DNA of 64,000 nucleotides from Chitinophagaceae bacterium. Its GTDB lineage: Bacteria > Bacteroidota > Bacteroidia > Chitinophagales > Chitinophagaceae. Below, piece by piece: positions 53,240 through 61,772 of the stretch. The stretch is taken from NCBI GenBank assembly GCA_016720745.1, contig JADKKA010000019.1, positions 620,001 to 684,000 on the forward strand, in the 5' to 3' direction. How positions within the stretch are numbered: the stretch's first letter is position 1; the number at the start of each line of letters is the position of its first letter. The notes below the pieces were generated by a model. That model worked only from the letters and a program-made list of their open reading frames with translations. It searched no databases and had not been told where the DNA came from. Position numbers and translations under genes: made by a program.

Positions 53240-53262
53240 TTGTTGAGTTAAAAAGTACGTCG

Positions 53263-55422
53263 ATGGATGTTACAACCAAAGTAAAAGAGAAAGCAACCTC
53301 CTCCAAAAACGGGGTTGATAGTTTTAAACATGTCAGTTATTTATGGGATGATGCTGTAGCAGCTTCACTGGCAGGTGATGAAGTGGCCCTGCTGGTTTAC
53401 CGGTCTAACCTGCTCGGTGCAGATCTTCGGTTGACAAATTACGGCGGAGGCAATACCAGTTGCAAAGCCATGGCGAAAGACCCACTGAGTGGAAACGAAA
53501 CGGAAGTGATGTGGGTGAAAGGAAGCGGAGGCGATCTGGGTACCATGAAAAGAAACGGACTGGCGGCACTCTATGTGGAAAGACTTCGCAGTCTGACTAA
53601 TGTATACCGGGGCATTCAGTTTGAAGATGAAATGGTGGAGTTGTTCAATCATTGCATCTACGATCTTGCATCCAAAGCGCCATCTATTGATACACCGCTG
53701 CATGGTTTTCTGCCTTTCAAACATATTGACCACCTGCATCCCGATGCTGCGATCGCCATTGCGGCAGCAAAGGATGGTAAAAAGATTACCAAAGAATTAT
53801 TTGATGGTACCATCGGTTGGGTCGAATGGCAAAAACCAGGATTTGATCTGGGTTTAAAATTACGTGCCTGTCTGGAAGAAAACCCCGGAATTCGCGGGAT
53901 CATGCTGGGGTCACATGGACTTTTTACATGGGGTGATACCGCCTATGAAAGTTATATCAATACCCTCCAGGTGATTGAGAAATGTGCACAGTATCTTGAA
54001 GATAATTACGGAAAGAAAAGAGCAATATTCGGCGGACAAAAATTACAATCACTGCCTCCCGTCCAGAGAAAAGAAAAGGCAGCCAGTCTGGCACCGATCC
54101 TGCGGGGCTTCTGTTCCTCTCAGGTAAAAATGATCGGACATTTTACAGATGATGATCGCGTGTTACAGTTTATCAATTCCAACGACCTGGATAAACTGGC
54201 GCCACTTGGTACAAGTTGCCCGGATCATTTTCTCCGTACGAAAATCTCTCCGCTGGTACTGAGTCTGGAGCCAGGTGATGATATCAGCGATGCCAAAAGC
54301 ATTAAAGAAAAACTGCAGCCGCAGTTTGAAGCCTATCGTAAGATGTACGCAGATTATTATAATACCTGCAAACATCCCAATAGCCCGGCCATCCGTGATG
54401 CCAATCCTGTTGTAATACTGTATAAAGGAGTAGGCATGTTCACTTTTGCAAAAGATAAACAAACCGCCCGGGTAGCGGCCGAGTTTTATATCAATGCCAT
54501 CAATGTGATGCGAGGGGCAGAAGCGGTTTCTGAGTACACTTCTCTGCCACGTCAGGAGGCTTTTAATATTGAATACTGGTTGCTGGAAGAAGCCAAGCTG
54601 CAAAGGATGCCAAAACCCAAACCACTCAGTGGTCGTGTGGCCCTGGTAACAGGAAGCGCCGGTGGAATCGGAAAAGCCATCGCTAAGAAATTTGCAGAAG
54701 AAGGAGCCTGTGTGGTAATCAATGATATCAATGAGGAAAGACTGGATAGCACCCGGGAAGAATTCGTCAAAGCTTATGGAAAAGATGTGGTGAGCAGCAC
54801 CCTGCTGAATGTAACGGATGTATCAACAATCGACTCTGCGATGGATGATGCAGCCCTGGCATTTGGAGGCGTGGATATCATTATCAATAATGCAGGGATC
54901 AGTATTTCCAAATCGATCGCTGAACATACAATCGAAGAATGGGATCGTTTATATGATATCCTTGTAAAAGGACAATTCCTGGTTTCGCAAAAAGGAGTGG
55001 AGATCATGCGTAAACAGGGATTCGGTGGCGATATCGTGAATATCGTTTCCAAAAATGCAGTTGTAGCAGGTCCCAATAATCCTGGATACGGATCAGCCAA
55101 AGCAGCGCAGGCCCATTTAACAAGATTAATGGCTGCCGAACTGGGTGCAGATAAAATCAGAGTCAATACCGTGAACCCTGATGCAGTAATCGCCGACTCT
55201 AATATCTGGGCTGGTGGCTGGGCCGAAGGCCGCGCCAAAGCTTATGGTATTACCGTAGATGAACTCCCGGCTTATTATGCCAAAAGAACCCTGCTCAACG
55301 AAATCATTTTACCCGATGATATCGCTAATGCCTGCTTCGCATTCGTCGGTGGTTTGTTAAACAAATCCACCGGTAATGCATTGAATGTGGATGGGGGAGT
55401 GGCGATGGGATTCTATAGATAA
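53263..55422 (+). CDS. rhaEW: Bifunctional rhamnulose-1-phosphate aldolase / L-lactaldehyde dehydrogenase
   Basis: 719 residues, two domains. The N-terminal class II aldolase part (about 1-440) has TNYGGGNTSCKA, FKHIDHLHPDAAIAIAAAKDG with metal-binding His residues, and LGSHGLFTWGDTAYESYI. The C-terminal short-chain dehydrogenase (about 455-719) has VALVTGSAGGIGKAIAK and the YxxxK pair Tyr609/Lys613 in GYGSAKAAQ. The enzyme splits L-rhamnulose 1-phosphate to DHAP and L-lactaldehyde and oxidises the latter to L-lactate. That lactate links to LutABC downstream. Confidence 0.93.
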   Translation: MDVTTKVKEKATSSKNGVDSFKHVSYLWDDAVAASLAGDEVALLVYRSNLLGADLRLTNYGGGNTSCKAMAKDPLSGNETEVMWVKGSGGDLGTMKRNGLAALYVERLRSLTNVYRGIQFEDEMVELFNHCIYDLASKAPSIDTPLHGFLPFKHIDHLHPDAAIAIAAAKDGKKITKELFDGTIGWVEWQKPGFDLGLKLRACLEENPGIRGIMLGSHGLFTWGDTAYESYINTLQVIEKCAQYLEDNYGKKRAIFGGQKLQSLPPVQRKEKAASLAPILRGFCSSQVKMIGHFTDDDRVLQFINSNDLDKLAPLGTSCPDHFLRTKISPLVLSLEPGDDISDAKSIKEKLQPQFEAYRKMYADYYNTCKHPNSPAIRDANPVVILYKGVGMFTFAKDKQTARVAAEFYINAINVMRGAEAVSEYTSLPRQEAFNIEYWLLEEAKLQRMPKPKPLSGRVALVTGSAGGIGKAIAKKFAEEGACVVINDINEERLDSTREEFVKAYGKDVVSSTLLNVTDVSTIDSAMDDAALAFGGVDIIINNAGISISKSIAEHTIEEWDRLYDILVKGQFLVSQKGVEIMRKQGFGGDIVNIVSKNAVVAGPNNPGYGSAKAAQAHLTRLMAAELGADKIRVNTVNPDAVIADSNIWAGGWAEGRAKAYGITVDELPAYYAKRTLLNEIILPDDIANACFAFVGGLLNKSTGNALNVDGGVAMGFYR

Positions 55423-55430
55423 GGCCAGTT

Positions 55431-55465
55431 TATTGGGTATTAGGTATTGGGTATTAGTTATTGAG
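55431..55465 (+). repeat. Left heptamer block: five TATTRRG-type units
   Basis: Five contiguous 7-mers: TATTGGG, TATTAGG, TATTGGG, TATTAGT, TATTGAG. It begins 8 bp after the rhaEW stop. The block after the next gene carries the same heptamers on the opposite strand, so the pair forms inverted flanks of the small gene between them. Confidence 0.9.
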
Positions 55466-55578
55466 TTATATTAAATCGTTTTTTGCTGATTTTGATCGGG
55501 AATTTCATCAGTGAAATCTGTTCTTTTGCACATGGACTAAAGCTGGTCTGTTCATAATTTGAACTAAATAATAGCTTT

Positions 55579-55938
55579 ATGTCAGAAATCAGGGTGTTGG
55601 AAGATCTTGATATTTTTCAATTGGCAATTCAGATTGGGGAGGATGTTTGGGAATTGACAGGGAGCTGGAATGAATTTTCACGAAGAACCATCGGCACACA
55701 AGTAGTAAGATCTACTGATTCAATTGCCGCTAATATTGCTGAGGGCTATGGGCGGTTTTTTTATAAAGACAGGAAGCTGTTTTACTATTACGCCAGGGGT
55801 TCTGTACTCGAAACAAAAACATGGATGATCAAAGCACTTAACCGAAATTTGATCACAACAGAGAAGCATAAAATACTCATAACATTACTTGGTGAATTAC
55901 ATTATAAACTGAACGCGTATATCAAAAAACTCAAATAA
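55579..55938 (+). CDS. Four-helix-bundle protein (23S rRNA intervening-sequence protein family)
   Basis: 119 residues, cytosolic. Family hallmarks: DIFQLAIQIGEDVWELT, SRRTIGTQVVRSTDSIAANIAEGYGRF, YYYARGSVLETKTWMIKALNRN and LGELHYKLNAYIKKLK, predicting four antiparallel helices. Relatives occur in 23S rRNA intervening sequences and scattered in Bacteroidota; related bundles act as accessory proteins of diversity-generating retroelements. No rRNA or reverse transcriptase is nearby. It sits inside the rhamnose operon between rhaEW and rhaI, framed by heptamer repeats. Function unknown. Confidence 0.9.
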   Translation: MSEIRVLEDLDIFQLAIQIGEDVWELTGSWNEFSRRTIGTQVVRSTDSIAANIAEGYGRFFYKDRKLFYYYARGSVLETKTWMIKALNRNLITTEKHKILITLLGELHYKLNAYIKKLK

Positions 55939-55978
55939 CCACTTTGGCAAACCAATCAGACTCTCAGACAATCAGGTT

Positions 55979-56034
55979 CCCAATACCAAATACCTAATAA
56001 CCAATACCTAATAACTAATTCCAAATACCCAATC
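55979..56034 (+). repeat. Right heptamer block: eight units, inverted relative to the left block
   Basis: Eight contiguous 7-mers on this strand: CCCAATA, CCAAATA, CCTAATA, ACCAATA, CCTAATA, ACTAATT, CCAAATA, CCCAATC. Their complements have the TATTNGG form of the left block. The block ends two bases before the rhaI start, so it occupies the ribosome-binding position of that gene. Confidence 0.9.
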
Positions 56035-56036
56035 AC

Positions 56037-57311
56037 ATGCAGATCAGCTCTTCATCCCTCTCATCCCACAATGATAAACACCTCTCCAGGCATCTCCAAC
56101 GCCTTTCATTTTTTCGGTCAGACATCCCCCATATTGATTCCATCATCGATAAGCTCATCGCCTTCCAGGTCGCCATCCCATCCTGGGCACTCGGCACCGG
56201 CGGTACAAGATTCGGCCGCTTTCCAGGCCCCGGAGAACCCGGATCACTGGAACAAAAAATGGAAGATGTAGGATTGCTGCATGCCCTCAACCGCAGCAGT
56301 GGCGCCATCTCACTTCATATTCCCTGGGATATTCCAAGTGATTATGCAGCAATCAAAAAACTGGCAGCTGACCTCGATTTGAAATTTGATGCGGTTAATT
56401 CCAATACTTTCCAGAATCAGCCCGGACAAACACATTCTTATAAATTCGGATCCCTTCAACATGTCAGCAAAGCCACCCGCCAGCAGGCCATTGATCATAA
56501 TATTGAAGTAATCAGACACGGCGTAGAACTGGGCTCCGAATCACTGACCGTATGGCTGGCCGATGGCAGCTGCTTCCCCGGCCAATTGAATTTCCGGAAA
56601 GCATTTCAAAATACACTTGAAAGTCTGGAACAGATTTATGCTGCACTCCCTTCCAACTGGAAAATGTTTGTGGAATACAAAGCATTCGAGCCTAATTTTT
56701 ATTCTATGACGGTAGGAGACTGGGGACAATCCCTCCTCTATGCCAATAAACTGGGACCTAAAGCTTATACCCTGGTCGATCTGGGTCATCACCTGCCCAA
56801 TGCCAATATCGAACAAATCGTTTCCTTGCTGTTGATGGAAGAAAAACTGGCCGGTTTCCATTTCAACGATAGTAAATATGGTGATGATGACCTGACCGTC
56901 GGCAGCATCAAACCTTACCAGCTCTTCCTGATCTTTAATGAACTGGTAGAAGGCATGGACGCAAGAGGGATGAACCACGCCACTGACCTTGGTTGGATGA
57001 TCGATGCTTCCCATAATGTAAAAGATCCGCTGGAAGACCTCCTGCAATCGGTGGAAGCTATCATGATGGCTTATGCACATGCATTACTGGTGGACAGGGC
57101 CGCACTCAATGAAGCACAGGAAAATAATGATGTAGTGCGTGCACAGGAAATCCTGAAAGAAACTTTTCATACCGATGTTCGCAGTATCCTGGCAGAAGCC
57201 CGGTTGAGAAGTAGAGGCGCCCTTCACCCGTTGCAGTTTTTCAGAGAAGAAAAAATAAGAGAAGCATTGACAAAAGAAAGAGGAACTAAAAATATCGCGA
57301 CTGGTTTATAA
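56037..57311 (+). CDS. rhaI: L-rhamnose isomerase, RhaI type
   Basis: 424 residues. AIPSWALGTGGTRFGRFPGPGEP is the signature of the RhaI-type (Pseudomonas stutzeri-like) isomerase, distinct from E. coli RhaA. ISLHIPWD, FVEYKAFEPNFYSMTVGDWG, LVDLGHHLPNANIEQIV and GFHFNDSKYGDDDLTVGSI contain the metal-binding Glu, Asp and His residues of the barrel. It converts L-rhamnose to L-rhamnulose. The start is set by the length of the family; the heptamer block immediately before it leaves no ordinary ribosome-binding site. The stop overlaps the next start (TAATG). Confidence 0.93.
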   Translation: MQISSSSLSSHNDKHLSRHLQRLSFFRSDIPHIDSIIDKLIAFQVAIPSWALGTGGTRFGRFPGPGEPGSLEQKMEDVGLLHALNRSSGAISLHIPWDIPSDYAAIKKLAADLDLKFDAVNSNTFQNQPGQTHSYKFGSLQHVSKATRQQAIDHNIEVIRHGVELGSESLTVWLADGSCFPGQLNFRKAFQNTLESLEQIYAALPSNWKMFVEYKAFEPNFYSMTVGDWGQSLLYANKLGPKAYTLVDLGHHLPNANIEQIVSLLLMEEKLAGFHFNDSKYGDDDLTVGSIKPYQLFLIFNELVEGMDARGMNHATDLGWMIDASHNVKDPLEDLLQSVEAIMMAYAHALLVDRAALNEAQENNDVVRAQEILKETFHTDVRSILAEARLRSRGALHPLQFFREEKIREALTKERGTKNIATGL

Positions 57312-58690
57312 TGGCAGCCCTTCCTGTTATACTGATTTATGATGTAGGAAAGACGAATAAAAAAATCCTGCTCTTCAACGAAGAATACAAAGTTGTTTTC
57401 GAGAAAAGCCAGCCCTTTGCCGAAACGAAGGATGAAGACGGCTTTCCCTGTGAAGATCTGCAGCAGCTTACTGCCTGGCTAAATGAATCCCTGGCAATGG
57501 TTTTAGCCGACAACCGCTTCCATGTAAAAGCCATTAATTTTTCGGGATATGGTGCCAGCTTTGTTTACCTGAATGCTGCAGGTGAAACTTTCCTGCCCCT
57601 CTACAATTATCTCAAACCATATCCGGAAGCATTAAAGCATCTTTTTTATTCCAGCTATGGCGGAGAAAGCCTGGTAGCCAAACAAACAGCTTCACCGGTA
57701 CTAGGTAGCCTGAACTCCGGTATGCAGTTGTATCGCCTGAAATACGAACAGCCTGGCAATTTTGAAAAAATAACACAGGCACTTCACCTGCCACAATACC
57801 TTAGTTATGTATTAGGGGGTGGACTCCATGCAGAAATCACCAGTATCGGTTGTCATACCAATCTCTGGAATTTTCAGGATCAGCAATACCATCCCTGGGT
57901 AAAACAGGAAGGACTGGACCTGAAATTTCCACCCATCCGGCAAAGTGCTGCTATCGGTAGCACAACAGATGACGGAATTAAAATTGGGATCGGTTTGCAC
58001 GATAGCTCAGCAGCCCTGATACCTTATCTGGCTTCTTTTTCAGAACCCTTTATCCTGCTCTCCACAGGCACCTGGTGCATCAGCCTCAATCCTTTTAACC
58101 ACAGCTTGCTGACAGATTACGAACTGCAACATGATTGTCTCTGTTATTTATCCTACCAGGGCAATCCGGTTAAGGCATCCCGTTTGTTTGCAGGTTTTGA
58201 ACATGAAGAACAGGTTAAAAGACTTGCAGCTCACTATAATGTAGCAACTGATTATTATAAAACCGTGAAAGCAGAAGCCGCATGGATCAGTAAACTGATA
58301 CCCAGGGCGGGCAAAATGCAGAACCTGACCGGAGATGTGATGAAAGGCAGTTCCCACTTCGAAAACAGATCACTGGATGATTTTCAAACTTATGAGGAAG
58401 CCTATCACTACCTGATCGCTGATATCATGGCACAACAGGTGATCAGTACCAGTATCGTTTTGCGCGGGACAACGGTGAAAAGAATTTTTGTGGATGGAGG
58501 TTTTAGTCAGAACCCTATCTATATGCACCTGCTTTCTGAATCATTCCCGGATATTGAAGTGTTTGCTGCCACCGTGCCGCAGTCTTCTGCCCTTGGTGCT
58601 GCACTGGCCATACACACAGAATGGAACAGCAAAAGTCTCCCTTCAGAAATCATCGGACTGAAATTATATTCCACCATGCAGCAAGGTTAG
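57311..58690 (+). CDS. rhaK: Rhamnulokinase, FGGY family
   Basis: 459 residues. VILIYDVGKTNKKILLFNEEYKVV is the N-terminal phosphate loop, INFSGYGASFVYL and LHDSSAALIPYLASFSEPFILLSTGTWCISLNP follow, and RIFVDGGFSQNPIYMHLLSESFPDIEV and PQSSALGAALAIH form the C-terminal ATP-binding region. It phosphorylates L-rhamnulose at C1, giving the RhaEW substrate. Coupled to rhaI by a 1-bp overlap and 2 bp before the LutA-like gene. A fuculokinase role is the main alternative. Confidence 0.88.
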   Translation: MAALPVILIYDVGKTNKKILLFNEEYKVVFEKSQPFAETKDEDGFPCEDLQQLTAWLNESLAMVLADNRFHVKAINFSGYGASFVYLNAAGETFLPLYNYLKPYPEALKHLFYSSYGGESLVAKQTASPVLGSLNSGMQLYRLKYEQPGNFEKITQALHLPQYLSYVLGGGLHAEITSIGCHTNLWNFQDQQYHPWVKQEGLDLKFPPIRQSAAIGSTTDDGIKIGIGLHDSSAALIPYLASFSEPFILLSTGTWCISLNPFNHSLLTDYELQHDCLCYLSYQGNPVKASRLFAGFEHEEQVKRLAAHYNVATDYYKTVKAEAAWISKLIPRAGKMQNLTGDVMKGSSHFENRSLDDFQTYEEAYHYLIADIMAQQVISTSIVLRGTTVKRIFVDGGFSQNPIYMHLLSESFPDIEVFAATVPQSSALGAALAIHTEWNSKSLPSEIIGLKLYSTMQQG

Positions 58691-58692
58691 TT

Positions 58693-59433
58693 ATGAGAAT
58701 CGGTTTATTTGTTCCCTGTTATATTGATCAGTTTTATCCGCAGGTAGCCATTGCTACCCTGGAACTACTGGAGAAACTGGGCTGTAAAGTGGAGTTCCCT
58801 TTGAACCAGACCTGCTGCGGCCAACCCATGGCCAATAGCGGATTTGCCAGTTTAGCCGCCGGCTGCGATAAAAATTTCATTGGTAATTTTCGTGATCTGG
58901 ATTATATCGTATCACCCTCCGGAAGTTGTGTACTGCATATTAAAGAACACTTACAGGATCCCAAACAGGAAGCAGCAGCTGCAAAAATCAGGTCATCCGT
59001 TTTTGAACTCACGGAATTTCTTACCGACGTATTGCAGGTGAAAACAATCAACGCTTCATTTCCTCATAAAGTGGGTATTCATAATAGTTGTCACGGACAG
59101 CGGGGCCTGCATCTTTCTTCCATGACTGAAAGAGTCTTACCCTCCTTTTCCAAACCAGAACAATTACTGGGAATGGTCAAAGGTATCAGCCTGCATCTTC
59201 CCGAAAGAAAAGATGAATGCTGCGGCTTTGGCGGTACATTTTGTGTTTTTGAAGAAGCCGTTAGTGTGAAAATGGGAAAAGACAGGATCGAAGAACATGA
59301 CCGCAACCAGGTTGATTTTATTACAGGCACGGATGTCAGTTGCCTGATGCACCTCGAAGGAATCCTCAAAAGGCAGGGAAGTACGGTAAAGACCATCCAT
59401 ATTGCAGAAATCCTAAACAGCAGCGAAGCATGA
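58693..59433 (+). CDS. lutA: Lactate utilisation protein A, Fe-S protein
   Basis: The start at 58693 (MRIGLFVPCYIDQFYP) is the normal LutA start; a longer frame from 58621 overlaps rhaK and is unlikely. About 246 residues with two CCG cysteine-rich domains: NQTCCGQPMANSGF and CCGFGGTFCVF, and NSCHGQRGL. LutA is one part of the LutABC L-lactate oxidation complex. It ends in an ATGA overlap with lutB. Placement after rhaK suits lactate from RhaEW. Confidence 0.9.
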   Translation: MRIGLFVPCYIDQFYPQVAIATLELLEKLGCKVEFPLNQTCCGQPMANSGFASLAAGCDKNFIGNFRDLDYIVSPSGSCVLHIKEHLQDPKQEAAAAKIRSSVFELTEFLTDVLQVKTINASFPHKVGIHNSCHGQRGLHLSSMTERVLPSFSKPEQLLGMVKGISLHLPERKDECCGFGGTFCVFEEAVSVKMGKDRIEEHDRNQVDFITGTDVSCLMHLEGILKRQGSTVKTIHIAEILNSSEA

Positions 59434-60803
59434 AACCAGTACCACATGCCAGGGCTGCCGGTAACTTCATCAAAGATGAAGAGAGAACCAATTGGCATGA
59501 TGATACCCTCTGGTTTGTCCGGGAAAAACGGGACAAAGCTGCTCATGGAATAGCGGAGTGGGAACTGCTTCGCGAATGGGCTTCTCAAATCAAGAACCAC
59601 ACATTGTCCTGTCTGGATGAATACCTGCTGAATTTTGAAAAACAGGCCATCGCCAATGGAGTAAAAATACACTGGGCTGCCGATGCGGCGGCACACAACC
59701 AGGTCATTTATTCCATTATAAAAGAACAGAAGATCAGCCGCATCGTAAAAAGCAAATCCATGCTCACCGAGGAGTGCGGACTAAATGAATTTTTACATCA
59801 GCAGGGAATTGATACGGTGGATACCGACCTGGGAGAAAGAATTGTACAGTTCAGAGATGAACCACCTTCCCACATTGTATTGCCGGCTATTCACCTTAAA
59901 AAGCAGGATGTAAGTGAAACTTTTCATATACACCTCGGTACCCAAAAGGGCAACAACGATCCCCAGTATCTCACCGAAGCAGCAAGGGGTCATCTGCGGG
60001 AAAAATTCATTGCATCCGAACTGGCCATCACCGGTGTCAACTTTGCAGTAGCCGAAACAGGTGGATTTGTCGTATGTACCAATGAAGGCAATGCCGATAT
60101 GGGAGCCCATGCCGCAAGGATTCATATTGCCTGTATGGGTTTTGAAAAAATCATTCCCCGGACTGCTGACCTGGCCGTCTTTCTGCGATTACTCGCCAGA
60201 AGCGCCACGGGACAACCGATCACCACTTATTCCAGTCATTTTTTAAAACCCAGGGCCGGACAGGAATTGCATATTGTGATTGTTGATAATGGACGCAGTC
60301 GACAGCTGGGTCGTGCTGATTTCAGAAATTCTTTGAAATGTATCAGATGTGCAGCCTGCTTTAACACCTGTCCTGTGTACCGGCGCAGCGGGGGACATAG
60401 TTACCATACTGCAGTTGCAGGACCTATCGGATCTATACTCAATCCCAACCTGGATATGAAGGCCAATGCCGACCTTCCCTTTGCTTCCACCCTTTGCGGT
60501 TCCTGCAGCAATGTTTGTCCGGTTAAAATTGATATCCATGAGCAACTTTGGAAATGGCGGCAGGAACTGGCCAAAGAAGGATATGTGGCTGGATCCAAAA
60601 AAGCAGGGATGAAGGGAATGGCCTTTGTTCTGGCGCGCCCGGGTTTGTATAGATTTAGTGGGAGAATGGCTCGCTGGTTTCTCCGGCATCTTTCATTTCT
60701 CTTCAAGTCTAAAAAACTAAACCCCTGGTACCGGCAGCGGGAAATGCCGGCAGCACCCAAACATAGTTTCAGGAACTGGTACCTGAAAAATAAAAAGAAA
60801 TGA
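59430..60803 (+). CDS. lutB: Lactate utilisation protein B, iron-sulphur protein
   Basis: The ATG at 59430 overlaps the lutA stop. About 457 residues: an N-terminal LUD-like domain (GVNFAVAETGGFVVCTNEGNADMG), then two [4Fe-4S] motifs, CIRCAACFNTCPVYRRSGG and CGSCSNVCPVKID, and a basic C-terminus. In the LutABC complex LutB passes electrons from lactate. A longer frame from 59340 is a shadow of the previous gene. ATGA overlap with lutC indicates coupled translation. Confidence 0.92.
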   Translation: MKPVPHARAAGNFIKDEERTNWHDDTLWFVREKRDKAAHGIAEWELLREWASQIKNHTLSCLDEYLLNFEKQAIANGVKIHWAADAAAHNQVIYSIIKEQKISRIVKSKSMLTEECGLNEFLHQQGIDTVDTDLGERIVQFRDEPPSHIVLPAIHLKKQDVSETFHIHLGTQKGNNDPQYLTEAARGHLREKFIASELAITGVNFAVAETGGFVVCTNEGNADMGAHAARIHIACMGFEKIIPRTADLAVFLRLLARSATGQPITTYSSHFLKPRAGQELHIVIVDNGRSRQLGRADFRNSLKCIRCAACFNTCPVYRRSGGHSYHTAVAGPIGSILNPNLDMKANADLPFASTLCGSCSNVCPVKIDIHEQLWKWRQELAKEGYVAGSKKAGMKGMAFVLARPGLYRFSGRMARWFLRHLSFLFKSKKLNPWYRQREMPAAPKHSFRNWYLKNKKK

Positions 60804-61396
60804 GCACAAGAGATCAGATACTCAATGCCATCAGGGCCAATAAACCGGCTGTTACAACCGCACCGCTGTCTCCGGCAGGTCAATTAACGATCTATGATGA
60901 TCCGGTTGCAAAATTTACTGCAACCCTGGAAAGCATTGGAGGAAAAGTAGAGTGGATCAACAAGCTGGATACAGTAAAAGAAATAGTTCATGCAGAACAG
61001 GCAAAAGGATTAATGGTGGCCGATCTGCTTGGCGGGCACTTGCAGGAATCCGGGGCATATTTTGCTGATAAACCGGCTGACTTTTTAAAAGATATTCAGC
61101 TGAGTTGCCTGCAGGCAGTGATCGGTGTGGCAGAGAATGGGGCAGTATGGATTCCTGAATCGGCCATGGGTAACCGCCTGATTCCCTTTATTTGTCAGCA
61201 CCTCATCATTATATTGCAAAAGGATAAAATTGTATCCACGATGCACCAGGCTTACGAACAGATCAATACATTTGAAGAAGGGTTTGGCGTTTTCCTGGCG
61301 GGACCTTCCAAAACGGCAGATATCGAACAATCCCTGGTAATTGGTGCCCATGGTGCCAGAAGTCTCCGGGTATTTCTGCTGGATCAGGAAGGATAA
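60800..61396 (+). CDS. lutC: Lactate utilisation protein C, LUD domain
   Basis: 198 residues with the LUD fold: VMVADLLGGHLQESGAYF, VIGVAENGAVWIPESAMGNRLIPFICQHLIIIL and GVFLAGPSKTADIEQSLVIGAHGARSLRVFLL. It completes LutABC, expected to convert L-lactate to pyruvate with quinone-linked electron transfer. It starts in an ATGA overlap with lutB, so all three subunits should be made together. 29 bp follow before the mutarotase. Confidence 0.92.
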   Translation: MSTRDQILNAIRANKPAVTTAPLSPAGQLTIYDDPVAKFTATLESIGGKVEWINKLDTVKEIVHAEQAKGLMVADLLGGHLQESGAYFADKPADFLKDIQLSCLQAVIGVAENGAVWIPESAMGNRLIPFICQHLIIILQKDKIVSTMHQAYEQINTFEEGFGVFLAGPSKTADIEQSLVIGAHGARSLRVFLLDQEG

Positions 61397-61425
61397 TCCT
61401 GGGAGTAAATATTTAAAAACTAATT

Positions 61426-61770
61426 ATGCAGCGTTATTGCTTTGCTCTGGATCTGAAAGAAGATGAAACACTCATCCGGGAATATCTGGTATATCATGAA
61501 AAGGTATGGCCCGAAATCCTGGACAGCATTACCGGATCCGGGATCACCCAAATGGAAATTTACCGGGTATCCAATCGCCTGTTCATGATCATGGAGACTT
61601 CTGAAAACTTTAGCTTTGAATCAAAAGAAGCTGCAGATGCCTCCAGTGAGAAAGTACAGGAATGGGAAACCCTGATGTGGAAATACCAGGAGGCAATACC
61701 CGGCGGAAAGCCCGGAGAAAAATGGCGGTTGATGAATAGAATATTTGATCTGCAGGCCGCTCTAAAATAA
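61426..61770 (+). CDS. RhaM-family mutarotase, probably for L-fucose or L-rhamnose
   Basis: 114 residues, related to rhaM at 39682 but diverged. It keeps the YHEKVWPEI block (Tyr/His pair) and ETLMWKYQEAIPG with Trp. It interconverts sugar anomers. Because it opens the group of fucose-type genes (dehydrogenase, hydrolase), L-fucose is a reasonable substrate; L-rhamnose is the alternative. This second copy within one genome segment suggests different sugars for the two mutarotases. Confidence 0.82.
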   Translation: MQRYCFALDLKEDETLIREYLVYHEKVWPEILDSITGSGITQMEIYRVSNRLFMIMETSENFSFESKEAADASSEKVQEWETLMWKYQEAIPGGKPGEKWRLMNRIFDLQAALK

Positions 61771-61772
61771 AA

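Noticed and set aside
55579..55938. 23S rRNA intervening sequence
   Set aside because: The protein family fits, but no rRNA sequence surrounds it.
58621..58692. Longer start for the LutA-like gene
   Set aside because: It overlaps the end of rhaK in another frame; family members begin at the MRIGLFVP residue.
59340..59429. Longer start for the LutB-like gene
   Set aside because: It overlaps lutA; the ATGA junction at 59430 is the usual coupled start.
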